A stretch of 64,000 bases of DNA from Cyclobacteriaceae bacterium (GTDB taxonomy: Bacteria > Bacteroidota > Bacteroidia > Cytophagales > Cyclobacteriaceae). The stretch spans positions 310,001 to 374,000 of the forward strand of contig JAEUUG010000015.1 of assembly GCA_016787565.1 (NCBI GenBank). The letters are read 5' to 3'. Under the pieces are notes generated by a model. That model searched no databases. It was not told where the DNA came from and saw only the letters and a list, made by a program, of their open reading frames with translations. Of the stretch, positions 34,875-45,800 are shown piece by piece (position 1 is the stretch's first letter; every line of letters starts with the position of its first letter). The position numbers and the translations under genes are program-made.

Positions 34875-35642
34875 TTAAGCTTCTTCTACGGCTGCGTCAA
34901 CTTTTCTTTTTTCGTCTTCATCCTTTTTGTGGGCAGCATCTTCTTTATCCTTTTTGCGCTCATTCAAAGCCTCTTCAATCACCTGTCCAATATGATTGGT
35001 TAAAATAGAAATTGACTTGAAGGCATCATCGTTCGATGGAATAGGGAAATCGACACCACTAGGATCAGAGTTCGTATCCACCAAAGCAAAAACCGGAATG
35101 TTTAATTTTTGAGCTTCTGTTACTGCGATATGCTCACGCTTTACATCGATTACAAACAACGCTGCAGGAAGACGGTTCAAATCAGCAATACCACCGAGCA
35201 ATTTCTCGAGTTTTGCTTTTTCACGGGTAACCATCAAACGTTCACGTTTTGCAAGGTTGTTGAACGCTTCGTCTTTCATCAACTTTTCAATTTGAGAAAG
35301 TTTCTTCAGCGACTTGCGGATCGTAGCAAAGTTCGTCAGCATACCACCCAACCAACGCTCGGTAACGAATGGCATGTTGAGGCGCTTTGCCTCTTCTGCT
35401 ACCACATCTTTAGCCTGCTTCTTGGTTGCTACGAACATAATCTTCCGGCCTGAACGAACAATGTTCTTCAACGCGAACGTTGCCTCTTCCAGGCACGCCA
35501 TTGTTTTGTTCAAATCAATGATATGGATGCCGTTGTTTTCCATGAAGATGTACTCTGCCATCTTCGGGTTCCACTTTCGGGTAAGGTGACCAAAATGTAC
35601 ACCTGCATCCAACAGATTCTGATATGTTAATTTTTCAGCCAT
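34875..35642 (-). CDS. rpsB: 30S ribosomal protein S2
   Basis: A 255-residue S2 protein. Signature segments are LLDAGVHFGHLTRKWNPKMAEYIF, GIHIIDLNKTM, TERWLGGMLTNFATIRKSL and IPVFALVDTNSDPSGVDFPIPSNDDA. S2 binds the 30S subunit late in assembly and contacts S1. The C-terminus carries an extra Lys/Glu/Asp-rich tail of about 25 residues (KKDKEDAAHKKDEDEKRK), often seen in Bacteroidota S2. It lies 13 bases after rpsI in the ribosomal operon. Confidence 0.97.
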   Translation of the reverse strand: MAEKLTYQNLLDAGVHFGHLTRKWNPKMAEYIFMENNGIHIIDLNKTMACLEEATFALKNIVRSGRKIMFVATKKQAKDVVAEEAKRLNMPFVTERWLGGMLTNFATIRKSLKKLSQIEKLMKDEAFNNLAKRERLMVTREKAKLEKLLGGIADLNRLPAALFVIDVKREHIAVTEAQKLNIPVFALVDTNSDPSGVDFPIPSNDDAFKSISILTNHIGQVIEEALNERKKDKEDAAHKKDEDEKRKVDAAVEEA

Positions 35643-35655
35643 GCTCTTGATACGA

Positions 35656-36042
35656 TTAACGCTTGCTAAACTGGAATTTCCTTCTTGCTTTTCTTCTACC
35701 CGGCTTTTTACGCTCTACCATACGGGAGTCACGTGTAACTAATCCTTCTTTTCTGAGAGAAGGCTTGTTTTCCGGATTGATCTGCACCAACGCACGGGCA
35801 ATTCCTAAACGAACTGCCTCAGCTTGGCCACGGATACCGCCTCCTTCAACATTTACCGTAACATCGTAACTGCCTTCCGTTTTGGAAATCTGGAAAGCCT
35901 GTTTTACCAATGTCTGGTGAATTTCTGAAAGAAAGTATTCCTTAATATCGCGGTCGTTAACCTTAATATCACCCTTGCCAGGCATAACATATACTCTGGC
36001 GATGGAGGTTTTTCTTCTACCGATTGTATTGATGATCTGCAT
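35656..36042 (-). CDS. rpsI: 30S ribosomal protein S9
   Basis: A 128-residue S9 protein with the N-terminal IGRRKTSIARVYVMPGKG, the central GGGIRGQAEAVRLGIARALV, and the C-terminal tail with DSRMVERKKPGRRKARRKFQFSKR. That basic end reaches the P-site tRNA in the ribosome. It follows rplM by 3 bases and precedes rpsB by 13 bases, the usual order in this group. Confidence 0.97.
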   Translation of the reverse strand: MQIINTIGRRKTSIARVYVMPGKGDIKVNDRDIKEYFLSEIHQTLVKQAFQISKTEGSYDVTVNVEGGGIRGQAEAVRLGIARALVQINPENKPSLRKEGLVTRDSRMVERKKPGRRKARRKFQFSKR

Positions 36043-36045
36043 TTA

Positions 36046-36489
36046 TCAGAACTTTAATTCTTTGGGTTGTTGTGCTGCGTGAGGATGTTCAGTTCCGGCA
36101 TAAACATGCAGGCTTCTGAAAAGTTCACGTCCTAAGCGGTTCTTGGGAAGCATTCCGCGAACGGCATGTTCTACCAGGCGTTCAGGATGTTTCTCACGAA
36201 TCGTAGTAGGTGTATGCTCACGCTGTCCTCCTGGATAACCAGAGTGAGTAAAGATTACGCGATCAGACCACTTCTTTCCTGTCATTCTCACCTTTTCGGC
36301 ATTGATAACGATAACGTTATCACCGCAATCAACATTGGGAGTATAACTAGGCTTGTGTTTACCACGAATAATCATGGCGATCTGGCTTGCCACTCGGCCC
36401 AGAACCTGAGCGTTGGCATCGACAATAACCCAGCCTTTTTCTACTGTAGCCTTATTGGCGTAGGTTGTTTTATAGCTATTATGATCCAT
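36046..36489 (-). CDS. rplM: 50S ribosomal protein L13
   Basis: A 147-residue L13 protein with WVIVDANAQVLGRVASQIA, RGKHKPSYTPNVDCGD, HSGYPGGQR, and the C-terminal LPKNRLGRELFRSLHVYAGTEHPHAAQQP. It is an early 50S assembly protein. It is the first gene of the rplM-rpsI-rpsB-tsf unit, with a good Bacteroidota promoter upstream (36540-36570) and a leader of about 45 bases. Its family length and context are normal. Confidence 0.97.
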   Translation of the reverse strand: MDHNSYKTTYANKATVEKGWVIVDANAQVLGRVASQIAMIIRGKHKPSYTPNVDCGDNVIVINAEKVRMTGKKWSDRVIFTHSGYPGGQREHTPTTIREKHPERLVEHAVRGMLPKNRLGRELFRSLHVYAGTEHPHAAQQPKELKF

Positions 36490-36539
36490 TTTTTTTGTTA
36501 AAAATCAATAAAATGCACCCTTCCTTTTAAAAAGGGACA

Positions 36540-36570
36540 CAAAGGTAAATCGAGAATGCTTGAAATGCAA
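36540..36570 (-). promoter_or_regulatory. Promoter of the rplM ribosomal operon
   Basis: The minus strand shows TTG (36568-36570), a 20-base spacer and TACCTTTG (36540-36547), matching the Bacteroidota -33/-7 pattern. It lies about 50 bases upstream of the rplM start. Confidence 0.7.
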
Positions 36571-36609
36571 GACTTGTAAAGAAATTGCTTAACGATGCTC
36601 GAATAGGGT

Positions 36610-37329
36610 TCATCTGTTTAATTCTAACTGCCTGATTAAGGCCTGAATATCCTTCGGGTAGGGTGCCGTAATTTTTTGCTTTGTTCCCGCCAAAACTTCA
36701 AATTCAAGCGAAAATGCATGCAGTGCCATCCTTTTCATCAGCGGTTGCTCATCGGTAAGTTTCTTAAGATTAAAGCCTCTTTTAAGAGTAGACAGAAACA
36801 ATGACTTCCCTCCATAAGTCTCATCTCCGGTAATGGGTGCCTTCAAAAGCGACAAATGAACGCGAATCTGATGCATTCTGCCTGTAATGGGGCGGCACTC
36901 TATTAAAGTATTGTTGCGATATGACTTCAAAGAAGTGAACCAGGTCTGAGCAGGCTTACCATCCCGTCTGGAAATTTTGGCAATACCGTCATCCTGTTTC
37001 AAAATAGGCTCATCCACAAAAACGTTGTCAAACTGGTGGATACCATCCGCAATGGCGTGATAAACCTTTGAAACCTGCCGATGTTCAAACTGCATGCTCA
37101 GGTGACGATAAGCCTCAGGGTTTTTCGCGATTGCCAGAACACCAGAAGTGTCCTTATCGAGACGATGACATACCTGCGCATCGCCTACCTTCTCCCTGGC
37201 AAGGGCCAGCAGGTTCCCTTTTTCGATCCTATCCTGCAAGGTTGATAAAAAAGGGGGCTTATTGACAACAACATAGTCGTCATCCTGCCACAAGACAAGG
37301 TCTTCAAATTTGATTTTGTTCGATTTCAA
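36610..37329 (-). CDS. RluA-family pseudouridine synthase
   Basis: A 239-residue enzyme of the RluA type. The catalytic motif is CHRLDKDTSGVLAIAKN, in which the Asp of RLDKDTSG is the nucleophile. Other conserved parts are VNKPPFLSTLQDR, the CRPITGRMHQIRVHL segment, and the C-terminal MALHAFSLEF. It isomerises a uridine in rRNA or tRNA; the specific site cannot be told. An S4 domain is not visible in the N-terminus. It starts 3 bases after the downstream end of the kinase gene at 37333, so these genes may be one operon. Confidence 0.88.
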   Translation of the reverse strand: MKSNKIKFEDLVLWQDDDYVVVNKPPFLSTLQDRIEKGNLLALAREKVGDAQVCHRLDKDTSGVLAIAKNPEAYRHLSMQFEHRQVSKVYHAIADGIHQFDNVFVDEPILKQDDGIAKISRRDGKPAQTWFTSLKSYRNNTLIECRPITGRMHQIRVHLSLLKAPITGDETYGGKSLFLSTLKRGFNLKKLTDEQPLMKRMALHAFSLEFEVLAGTKQKITAPYPKDIQALIRQLELNR

Positions 37330-37332
37330 GGG

Positions 37333-38409
37333 TTAATGCTTTATCGACTCGAAACTATCGGGATGATCCGTTTTTTCAGGTTTAACACGCGGCAATTTAA
37401 AACTAAATACCGAACCCTTTCCAGGTGTGCTTTCTACTTCAGCTTTTGTGCCGTGCCCCTCCAGAATATGTTTGACAATAGCAAGGCCAAGACCCGTTCC
37501 GCCTTTTTCTCTGCTTCTACTCTTGTCAACCCGATAAAACCGCTCAAATATCCTTGTAATGTGTTCAGATGGTATGCCTTCGCCAAAGTCCTTTACACTG
37601 GTTATCACGTTTTTCTTGACAATGTCAAAGATTACGATAACCTCCGAGTCTTCATACGAGTGTTTGATAGCGTTTGAGATGAGGTTGGTCATCACCTGAC
37701 TGATGCGTTGCCAATCGGCATAGACCAAAACTTTATGAGGCGGGCCGTCAATTCGAAGTTTGACATCCTTTTTTTCTGCTTCCTCCTCAAACTGCTCGAA
37801 AACCTCTTCCGTTAGCTTGTACAAATCGATTGTCTCAAAGTGCATTTTGATCTGCCCTGTTTCAATATGCGACAGGGTCAACAAGTCCTGCACCAGTACA
37901 TCGAGTCCATCCAGACTCTTGGCTGCTTTCTTCAGAAATTTGGTGCGCACCGTTTTATCATTCACAGCGCCATCGAGCAGCGTATGCACAAAACCCTGAG
38001 CAGCAAAAATAGGAGTCTTTAACTCATGTGATACATCAGCAATAAACTCCTTTCGAAAAGCCTCCAACTTCTTGAGTTCATCGATCTCCTTTTGTTTTAG
38101 ATCCGCAAAGGAATAGATTTCTTCATTGATGGTTTTCAATGGATTCAGTACGCCAGATTTCTGCTTATCAATACTGGAAAGTTCTTTCTTTTTTAGTTTA
38201 CCAATGAGTTTATAAATCTTATTGATCTCTCGAAAAATCAAAAATTCCAACACAATGAAGATGAGTAAATAGGAAACGGAAAATCCGATAAGGAAAGCTA
38301 CCAGCAATGCAGTAGGGCCAACACTCTGAAAGAGTGATAAAAAAAGTGATGTAATCAGCGCAATGCAAAGTGCCAGCAATAATGCAAGCACCCGTGAGCT
38401 ATAAACCAT
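37333..38409 (-). CDS. Two-component sensor histidine kinase (PhoR-like)
   Basis: A 358-residue kinase. Two membrane helices lie at about 6-30 and 33-57 with almost no periplasmic loop, so sensing is probably in the membrane or cytoplasm. A linker (65-120) follows, without a clear HAMP domain. HisKA has the H-box FIADVSHELKTPIFAAQG (His128). The ATPase has LISNAIKHSYEDSE, DFGEGIPSEHITRIFERFYRVDKSRS and GTGLGLAIVKHILEGHG. It lies 3 bases behind the response regulator gene and is its likely partner. The general layout resembles PhoR but the signal is unknown. Confidence 0.9.
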   Translation of the reverse strand: MVYSSRVLALLLALCIALITSLFLSLFQSVGPTALLVAFLIGFSVSYLLIFIVLEFLIFREINKIYKLIGKLKKKELSSIDKQKSGVLNPLKTINEEIYSFADLKQKEIDELKKLEAFRKEFIADVSHELKTPIFAAQGFVHTLLDGAVNDKTVRTKFLKKAAKSLDGLDVLVQDLLTLSHIETGQIKMHFETIDLYKLTEEVFEQFEEEAEKKDVKLRIDGPPHKVLVYADWQRISQVMTNLISNAIKHSYEDSEVIVIFDIVKKNVITSVKDFGEGIPSEHITRIFERFYRVDKSRSREKGGTGLGLAIVKHILEGHGTKAEVESTPGKGSVFSFKLPRVKPEKTDHPDSFESIKH

Positions 38410-38412
38410 GCC

Positions 38413-39102
38413 CTAATTTAAGCTGAATTTATATCCAACCCCTTTAACCGTGGTGATATAATCTTCGCCAATCTTCTCCCGAACTTTACGGATATGCACA
38501 TCTACCGTTCGGGCCAGCACATAAACATCCGATCCCCATATATTTTGCAGGAGGTCTTCGCGGCTGAATACTTTATTGGGATTTTGGGCCAGGAAAAAAA
38601 GAAGTTCAAATTCCTTTTTGGGAAGGTTTATCTCCCTTCCATTTAATTTAATGGTATAACTGGTTCGATCAATCGTCAGATCGCCAACGGTGATCAGGCT
38701 GGTGGGCGAAGCCTTTTTCGAATCTCGTCTGAACATGGCATTAATGCGACTCATTAACGCCCTGGGCTTAATTGGTTTGGTGATATAATCATCAGCGCCA
38801 ACATCAAATGCTGCTACTTCGGAGTACTCTTCTGAGCGAGCCGTAAGAAATACAATGAATGTCTTCTGCAGTTCCGGAATATCTCGTAAAAGCCTACAGG
38901 TTTCCACACCATCCATCTTCGGCATCATAATATCAAGTAATACAAGATCTGGAGTGAACTTCTTGGCGATGTCAACAGCCCGCGCACCGTCTGAGGCAGT
39001 CTTTACATCGTAGCCGCTTTTCTCAAGGTTATACTTGAGTAATTCCAGTATTGGTTCTTCGTCATCCACTACAAGCACTTTGTGCGTTTGCTTGTTTCCC
39101 AT
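38413..39102 (-). CDS. OmpR/PhoB-family response regulator
   Basis: About 229 residues. The receiver has VVDDEEPILELL, the phospho-acceptor Asp in LLDIMMPKMDG (residue 57 from this start), FLTARSEE and DDYITKPIKP. The C-terminus is a winged helix with FELLFFLAQNPNKVFSREDLLQNIWG and RTVDVHIRKVREKIG. It activates or represses promoters on phosphorylation by the kinase at 37333. I prefer ATG 39102 over the in-frame TTG 39120. About 80 bases upstream the aminopeptidase gene ends. Confidence 0.92.
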   Translation of the reverse strand: MGNKQTHKVLVVDDEEPILELLKYNLEKSGYDVKTASDGARAVDIAKKFTPDLVLLDIMMPKMDGVETCRLLRDIPELQKTFIVFLTARSEEYSEVAAFDVGADDYITKPIKPRALMSRINAMFRRDSKKASPTSLITVGDLTIDRTSYTIKLNGREINLPKKEFELLFFLAQNPNKVFSREDLLQNIWGSDVYVLARTVDVHIRKVREKIGEDYITTVKGVGYKFSLN

Positions 39103-39182
39103 AGGTATGTATTTGCTCAAAATTAGGCAGATAAAGAGTGTATTAAAAATGAACGAAGGTTTATTAACAATTCCTTAATGCA

Positions 39183-40235
39183 CTACAAAAACGGATATTT
39201 TTCACTCATGTGCCGAATATAGCCTTTCAGGTCTTCATGAAACACATCCTGGTACTCTGACCAAAAGTCTGTCTGTCTGGATTGGTATCGTCTGAAATTC
39301 ATAAAGTAGGCATTGTTGGGAAGTTTGTCTTTAAACCGTGAAGATGGTTTATACTTCACGGTACTGAGGGAGAGTGTATCCAACGAAGTGACGATATGTT
39401 GAATCCAAATTTTCTTCTTTCTTAGTTTCCCTGCGCGGTCCTCGCTAGCTTGAAAAGACGCATACAAACTATCAAGCGTTTCAGTTCCGCGCAGCATGTG
39501 ATCAACATATTTCAGGTAATCCACATCTTCGTAGATGTAATCCTGATAGGCTGGTGAACCCGGACCATAGAGATGAACGAGGAATTTCTCGGCTCCCCGA
39601 TCGCCAATGAAGGTGGCGAGGTTCTCATTAAAATCAATACTGTCTTTAACAAAAATGGTAGCGTGTACCATCTCATGAATAATCAGGTTGGCAAGATCGC
39701 CAATGCTTCGCTCCAGCATTTTACTGAGAATGGGATCTGTAAACCACCCCAGCGTTGACCAGCCGCCCGGATTACGGATGCTGACATCCCATCCGTCCTT
39801 CTCCAATTCTTCTTTTAAAGCAATGGCCTTTTCTTTTTTAAAAAAACCTTTGTAGGGCACATCGCCAAGGATGGGAAACGTCCATTGTTTTGGTTTTAGC
39901 TTAAATGGCTCGCAGGCGGTAACAACCCACATTATCTCTTGTCCCTGCTGATCATACATCGTTTTATAGTTTCGGGTATCTTTCAACCCAAGGGAGTCGA
40001 TGGCATATTGGCGTACTTGTTCAATTAGCCTCAGCTTGACTTTTAATGAATCCGCGAACGCAGGATCCTCCAGAAATTTTTCTATGGGCTTTGCATTCCA
40101 GATGATCCTAAGCTGGCCCCAACCCTGGCCTAAACCATAACCCAACAGATCGCGGTAAACGATACTCAAAACCACTACCCCACCCAGCAAAACCAACAAA
40201 ACCCGTTTCACATTTTTCCAGATTGATCTACGCAT
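39183..40235 (-). CDS. Putative zinc aminopeptidase (PF10023-like)
   Basis: A 350-residue protein with an N-terminal membrane or signal helix (VLLVLLGGVVVLSIVY). The zinc motif HEMVH is at 187-191 (IIHEMVHATIF), and a downstream NENLATFIGDRGAE segment provides the third ligand (Glu). The GGWSTLGWFTDPILSKML stretch just before the motif is typical of the putative-aminopeptidase family that I recall as PF10023. It is probably periplasmic or membrane-attached. It may be in one transcript with the regulator and kinase, but the 80-base gap leaves this open. Confidence 0.78.
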   Translation of the reverse strand: MRRSIWKNVKRVLLVLLGGVVVLSIVYRDLLGYGLGQGWGQLRIIWNAKPIEKFLEDPAFADSLKVKLRLIEQVRQYAIDSLGLKDTRNYKTMYDQQGQEIMWVVTACEPFKLKPKQWTFPILGDVPYKGFFKKEKAIALKEELEKDGWDVSIRNPGGWSTLGWFTDPILSKMLERSIGDLANLIIHEMVHATIFVKDSIDFNENLATFIGDRGAEKFLVHLYGPGSPAYQDYIYEDVDYLKYVDHMLRGTETLDSLYASFQASEDRAGKLRKKKIWIQHIVTSLDTLSLSTVKYKPSSRFKDKLPNNAYFMNFRRYQSRQTDFWSEYQDVFHEDLKGYIRHMSEKYPFL

Positions 40236-40397
40236 ACCAACGTTTTCCTATAGTATTACGCAGCAAAGTAAAGCAATTTGAAGAGCGAACAACAACTGAC
40301 AATTATTGTCGCAACCCGATTCTTCAATTTGTTTTTGGAGAGTGATGTCGTAATTTCAGCCCGTTAATAATTTGATATAACAAACGAACAAGAAGAT

Positions 40398-41426
40398 ATG
40401 AGTGACGCGAAAGAAAAACTGAAAGCGCTTCAACTGACCATCGATAAGTTGGAAAAGACCTATGGAAAGGGCACCGTGATGAAGTTGAGTGATGAAAAAG
40501 TGATGGATGTGCCGGCCATTTCCACAGGCTCATTGGGATTGGATATAGCACTGGGTATTGGCGGTATTCCGCGCGGCAGGGTAACTGAAATTTACGGACC
40601 TGAGTCTTCCGGAAAAACTACCCTTACGCTTCATTGCATTGCTGAAGCGCAAAAGAAAGGTGGCATGGCAGCCTTTATTGACGCGGAACATGCCTTTGAT
40701 AAATCCTATGCGGAGAAGTTAGGTATTGACACCGAAAATCTATTGATCTCCCAACCCGACAATGGTGAGCAGGCATTGGAAATTGCTGATCACCTGATCC
40801 GCTCCGGAGCTATTGATATTATTGTGATCGACTCTGTAGCAGCGTTAGTTCCCAAGAGCGAACTCGAAGGTGAAATGGGTGACAGTAAAATGGGTTTACA
40901 TGCCCGCCTGATGTCACAGGCGTTGCGTAAACTCACCGGAACAATTAGTAAAACAGGATGTGCCTGTATCTTCATCAACCAATTACGTGAAAAGATCGGG
41001 GTGATGTTTGGTAATCCGGAAACAACAACCGGTGGTAATGCGCTGAAATTCTATGCTTCTGTTCGATTGGACATCCGCAGGATTGGCCAGATTAAAGAAT
41101 CTGCTGATGACATTACCGGGAACCGTGTGAAGGTAAAAGTCGTCAAGAACAAAGTAGCACCACCTTTCAAAGTGGTGGAGTTTGATATCATGTATGGACG
41201 AGGAATTTCAAAGTCAGGTGAAATTGTTGATCTGGGTGTTGAACTTGAAGTAATTCAAAAATCCGGTTCATGGTTCTCGTATAGCGGTAACAAATTAGGG
41301 CAAGGCCGTGATGCTGTAAAACAATTAATTGAAGATAATCCTGAACTGATGGAAGAACTGGAGAAAAAGATCAAGGATAAAATTTCGGGTGGCGATAAAA
41401 AAGTGCTGGAAGAAAAAGAAGCGTAA
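40398..41426 (+). CDS. recA: Recombinase RecA
   Basis: A 342-residue RecA. Walker A is GPESSGKTT (67-75), Walker B lies in [12 protein letters not shown], and other signatures are [37 protein letters not shown] and [14 protein letters not shown]. It catalyses homologous strand exchange and recombinational repair. The length is normal and the acidic C-terminus is present. The gene is single and followed by a strong terminator. No LexA box is recognisable upstream. Confidence 0.98.
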   Translation: MSDAKEKLKALQLTIDKLEKTYGKGTVMKLSDEKVMDVPAISTGSLGLDIALGIGGIPRGRVTEIYGPESSGKTTLTLHCIAEAQKKGGMAAFIDAEHAFDKSYAEKLGIDTENLLISQPDNGEQALEIADHLIRSGAIDIIVIDSVAALVPKSELEGEMGDSKMGLHARLMSQALRKLTGTISKTGCACIFINQLREKIGVMFGNPETTTGGNALKFYASVRLDIRRIGQIKESADDITGNRVKVKVVKNKVAPPFKVVEFDIMYGRGISKSGEIVDLGVELEVIQKSGSWFSYSGNKLGQGRDAVKQLIEDNPELMEELEKKIKDKISGGDKKVLEEKEA

Positions 41427-41461
41427 GCATTATTTTCACCACTCTCTCTCATACATACATG

Positions 41462-41493
41462 GGCTGTTTCAAAAGAACAGCCTTTTGTTTTTT
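41462..41493 (+). terminator. Intrinsic terminator behind recA
   Basis: GGCTGTT-tcaaaag-AACAGCC (41462-41482) followed by TTTTGTTTTTTT. It lies about 35 bases after the recA stop and also faces the convergent permease gene. Confidence 0.88.
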
Positions 41494-41503
41494 TATCGCT
41501 ATA

Positions 41504-42715
41504 CTATTCATGCCGTATAGCTTCTACCGGGTCAAGCCTAGATGCCCGTATCGCAGGATAGGTACCGAAAATTATCCCCACCAATACGGCAATGAATGAG
41601 ATGATTAAAAAGGTATTGAACGTATACGCAGCCTGAAAGGGAACCTTAGTAATTGCTTTAACAATTGGTATTGCCGCCATGGTAAAAAGTGTTCCCAAAA
41701 TAAGCCCAAGTAAACTTCCAAAAGCCGAAACTGTAATCGATTCTGAAAGGAATAATAAAATAATATCCCGTCTGTTCGCTCCTACTGCCTTTCGAATACC
41801 AATCTCAGCCGTGCGTTCTGTAACTGAAATTAACAATACGTTCATAACACCAACCCCTCCAACAATTACTGAGATGCCAACAATCAAGCCCATAATAATC
41901 CGGAATAGCTTGATACCTTTTGTTGCCTGTTCGATGCGCAGCTCGTTTGTTGTGATTTTAAAATCGTGTTGACCTGAAAATTTTTTATCCAGATAGACCT
42001 TGACTTCCTCTTTTAGCAAGACCACATCTTCTACGTTAGTAGCTTCCACTATTAACTTTGGTGGACTGCTTTTGATAGCCTCTGTCGCTAACAAAGTAAA
42101 AGGAAAAAATAACTCAGGGCCTTGCGCATGTTGAAGCCTGATAACCCCGATGATTGTCAGTTCCCTATCGGCTAACTTTATTTTTTTGCCAACAATATTT
42201 TGCACTCCTGCTGCTCCGGTAAAAATTCTGGCGAGTGATTCTGTCACTACTCCCACTGGATTTGTACTATCCGCTTGATCAAGGGTTCGTCCAGCCAATA
42301 CCGTGTCCGCCTCTAGCCCCACAACCGCAGTTGTATAACCCGCAGCTTTTATTGTATCATCGGCTATTGTTAGTTCACGCGCCTCCCGTACAAACATGTA
42401 GCACGTTGCTGGTCGGCTCAAATTGGATTGAATTTTTTCAAAGTCGCTATGCTGCAAAAACGTTACGGAGTCTTTCCGAATTGTAATCGCATTGACGCGC
42501 TTATATAACTCAGCATCCACCGAGATCATATTCAAGTTTGTAGTCGTTGAAATCTGTTGCTTAGCAAACTCCTCCATTCCATCAATCAGGGAGAGAATAG
42601 ACACCAACGCTGCCACGCCAATCACAATGCCGAGAACAGAAAGAATTGTATGGAAAAAATTAGCACGGATATTCTGCAACGCCAGCAAAAACGATTGGGC
42701 TACTCGAAGGATCAT
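41504..42715 (-). CDS. MacB-type ABC transporter permease
   Basis: A 403-residue protein with the MacB/FtsX topology. It has one N-terminal helix (NFFHTILSVLGIVIGVAALVSILS), a large periplasmic domain (about 45-275), and three C-terminal helices including GLIVGISVIVGGVGVMNVLLISVTERTAEIGIRKAVGA. It ends RASRLDPVEAIRHE, a typical MacB tail. Such permeases work with an ATPase and usually a membrane fusion protein, neither of which is next to this gene. The amidohydrolase gene upstream is 137 bases away on the same strand. A second permease of this type is at 46222. Confidence 0.88.
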   Translation of the reverse strand: MILRVAQSFLLALQNIRANFFHTILSVLGIVIGVAALVSILSLIDGMEEFAKQQISTTTNLNMISVDAELYKRVNAITIRKDSVTFLQHSDFEKIQSNLSRPATCYMFVREARELTIADDTIKAAGYTTAVVGLEADTVLAGRTLDQADSTNPVGVVTESLARIFTGAAGVQNIVGKKIKLADRELTIIGVIRLQHAQGPELFFPFTLLATEAIKSSPPKLIVEATNVEDVVLLKEEVKVYLDKKFSGQHDFKITTNELRIEQATKGIKLFRIIMGLIVGISVIVGGVGVMNVLLISVTERTAEIGIRKAVGANRRDIILLFLSESITVSAFGSLLGLILGTLFTMAAIPIVKAITKVPFQAAYTFNTFLIISFIAVLVGIIFGTYPAIRASRLDPVEAIRHE

Positions 42716-42852
42716 AAGAATCGTTTGAAATATATGGTATAGACTAATTTAACCCTTGTTTTGTTACAAAGGGATTTCTATATCGTTACAAAATGCCCCG
42801 CACAATTTGATGTGCCCTGATAAGAATGTGTCGTAGAACAATCTTCCAATTA

Positions 42853-45800
42853 TTAATCTTGATGAAAACCAAAACAACTGCAATGCATGTGCTGGAAACT
42901 TTGTGATTCTTCATGCCACGGAAAGTTCTGGTTATAGCCATTCTGCTCCCAAAAAAAAGATGACCGCTTTCGATCATAATTACCAATCTCATTCAGTGTA
43001 GCAGCCTCATACATTCTTCCATTCACCATCGTGTATACCACAGAATTTGAGTTTTGGATATTCTCCAACGGATTTTGATCCAATACGACAAGATCGGCCA
43101 GCTTTCCAACTTTCAATGAACCAATCTGTTCATTCATCCCAAGATAATGGGCTCCGTTTATAGTAGCGCTGCGCAGCGCTTCATGATTGCTCATTCCTCC
43201 CTGCGCCAGCATCCAAAGTTCCCAATGTGCACCTAGTCCTTGTAATTGCCCGTGTGCACCAAGGTTTACTTTTACACCGGCATCGCTAAGCGCTTTGCAA
43301 TCCTGAGAAACAAGTATATGTCCGTTCTCATATTCTTTTTCCGGTGCCATGGTGCGGTGACGGCTCCTGCTATCAATGATAGCACGGGGAGTAAATGCCA
43401 ACAACTTTTCATTCTCCCACACATTCGTGTGCTGATACCAATAGTTCTCACCATTCAGTCCACCATAATTTACAATCAGTGTAGGGGTATAACCAGTCTT
43501 GCTGTTACTCCATAATGTGATGACATCTTTATAAACAGACGTCACCGGAATATTATGCTCAATACCGGTATGACCATCCATGATCATCGACATATTATGA
43601 TAAAAGGTTGATCCCCCTTCCGGCACAACCTGAATGCCAAGTTCGCGTGATGCCTGAATAACTTGCTGACGTTGTTCCCGTCTTGGCTGGTTATAACTCT
43701 TCACCGAAAAAGCACCAAACGCTTTGGTTCTTCGAATGGCACTTCGGGCATCGTTCACGTTGTTGATAACGGCCTTGAAATCGCCATCCGCACCATAGAG
43801 AATAATTCCGGTTGAAAAAATGCGAGGACCAACCATCTTACCCGCCTTAATCATTTCACTCTGACTGAAAATCATTTCTGAATTTGACGAAGGATCATGC
43901 GCGGATGTAACCCCATAGGCAAGGTTTGCATAATATTCCCACTGCTTCTGAGGACTTAGGCCATACCGGAAATTGCCCAAGTGAGCATGAACATCAACCA
44001 GTCCGGGTATGATTGTTTTGCCCTTTACATCATATAGTTTTGCTCCCGCTGGTATTGGAACATCGCTGTTCTTGCCAATCGCTTCGATTTTATTTTTAAA
44101 AATGATCAATGTACCATCCTCAATAACTTCCTGGCCTTCCATGGAAATAATGCGTGCACCGCGCAACACAATTCTGCCTTCTGGTACGTCTGCTTTTACA
44201 GCAAGATTAATTTTCACACCAACGGAATCTATGGGCGGAATGGTATCCGGGGCCCTATCCAGAAATTTAAAACGATTCTTCAGATCATTGGAAAAATATT
44301 CATCGCCCAATGTCCAGAAAATGCGCTTGCTATCGGCAGACCAATGAAGGTTGATTCCCGCATCGCGGGAAATCTGACTAACGGGAAAACTGTTTGTTTT
44401 GGAATCAAGATCAATAGTCTGACCGATTTGTGGCATAGTGGCTACAAACGCCTGATGAAGTTGTGTGAAGGCAACCCATTTATCATCGGGGCTAGGTACG
44501 AGGCGATTCGCATATTTCGATGTGAGGATGGTGCGCTCATCACTGCCATCAGTCTTCACACTCTTTAATGTTTTGGTGAGATTACCAAAGAAATATCCAC
44601 CGGTTTGAAAGTAGATGCGTGAACCGTCACGATTGAATTTTGGATACGCCCCATCATTTTTAACCTTGATCATCTCACCACCTTTTGAAGGCATCCAATA
44701 AATTCCGGGTTCTTTCGTGTTCGTGAACCCCTGGTGTGTATTTCCACCCTCGCGCACAAAAACAATTTTTGATCCATCCGGAGAAAAAGATGGCGTCCTG
44801 TATATTGATTGTTGTGACGTGATCTTCACCGGCTTCACATCTTTTGCCTTCATATTCAGCCGAACGATTGCACCTGAACTCACATCATTCCAGGTAGCGA
44901 AAACGATTTCATTTCCATCCGGAGAAAAGCTGGGTTCGAATTCAAAATCGGATGAGTTGGTTACACGAACGGGAGTACCGTTTGGAATACTTTTCTTCCA
45001 CAAATAACCCATGGCGTTGAACACAATCATTTTGCCATCTGGTGAGGTTACTGCATGGCGGATGACTTTACTAGTAAAAGATTCCGTGAAGGCTTCATTT
45101 TTAAAGTGCAATGCGTCTGCAATCTTTATAGTAGTATTTACCTGAATGGGAATATCGGTTACTTGCAATGTATTGACATCAATTTTTTTAATTTTCCCTT
45201 TCGACCATATGACAATTGCAGCGTTATCGGGCATCCAGTTAAATCCGGTATACGCACCGAATATCGCCCAAGCCTCAATCTGATCTTTACTCAGATTATC
45301 ATACAATGGTTTTTCCGCTCCGGTCTGCAGATCGTGTACAAACAAAACTGTTTTCTCACGAACACGTTTTACAAAAGCAAGTTTCTTTCCATCGCGGGAT
45401 ACTTGCGGACGGAATGCACTACCCGGACCGCCTGTAATTTCCTGAATGTCGCCTGTCGTCAGATCGTATCGCTTGATAACATAAATCTGAGAATTGGGAT
45501 CTTTGTTGTACTGAAAGAAACCACCGGGGTAAACATCTTCGCTGTAATACAAATACTTTCCATCAGGCGAGAGACTTGGTTCATTCACATCCTGCTGATC
45601 ATTCTTTCGTTTGGTAAGTTGAATGCCACTTCCTCCGGTTACATGATACATCCACATTTCTCCAGCGCCCAGAGAACGCTGGGAAGTAAAGTGTTTTCGT
45701 GCAATAAGGTAATTGCCATCGGGTGTCCAGATGGCGTTGTTCAACAGGCGAAAATCCTCTTTCGTTACCTGTCGTGGTTCTTTACCGTCCCGCTTCATTA

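Noticed and set aside
40321-40397. Possible recA promoter with a TAATTTC-like -7 element
   Set aside because: The -7 match is poor (TAATTTCA) and no LexA box is seen, so the promoter was not called.
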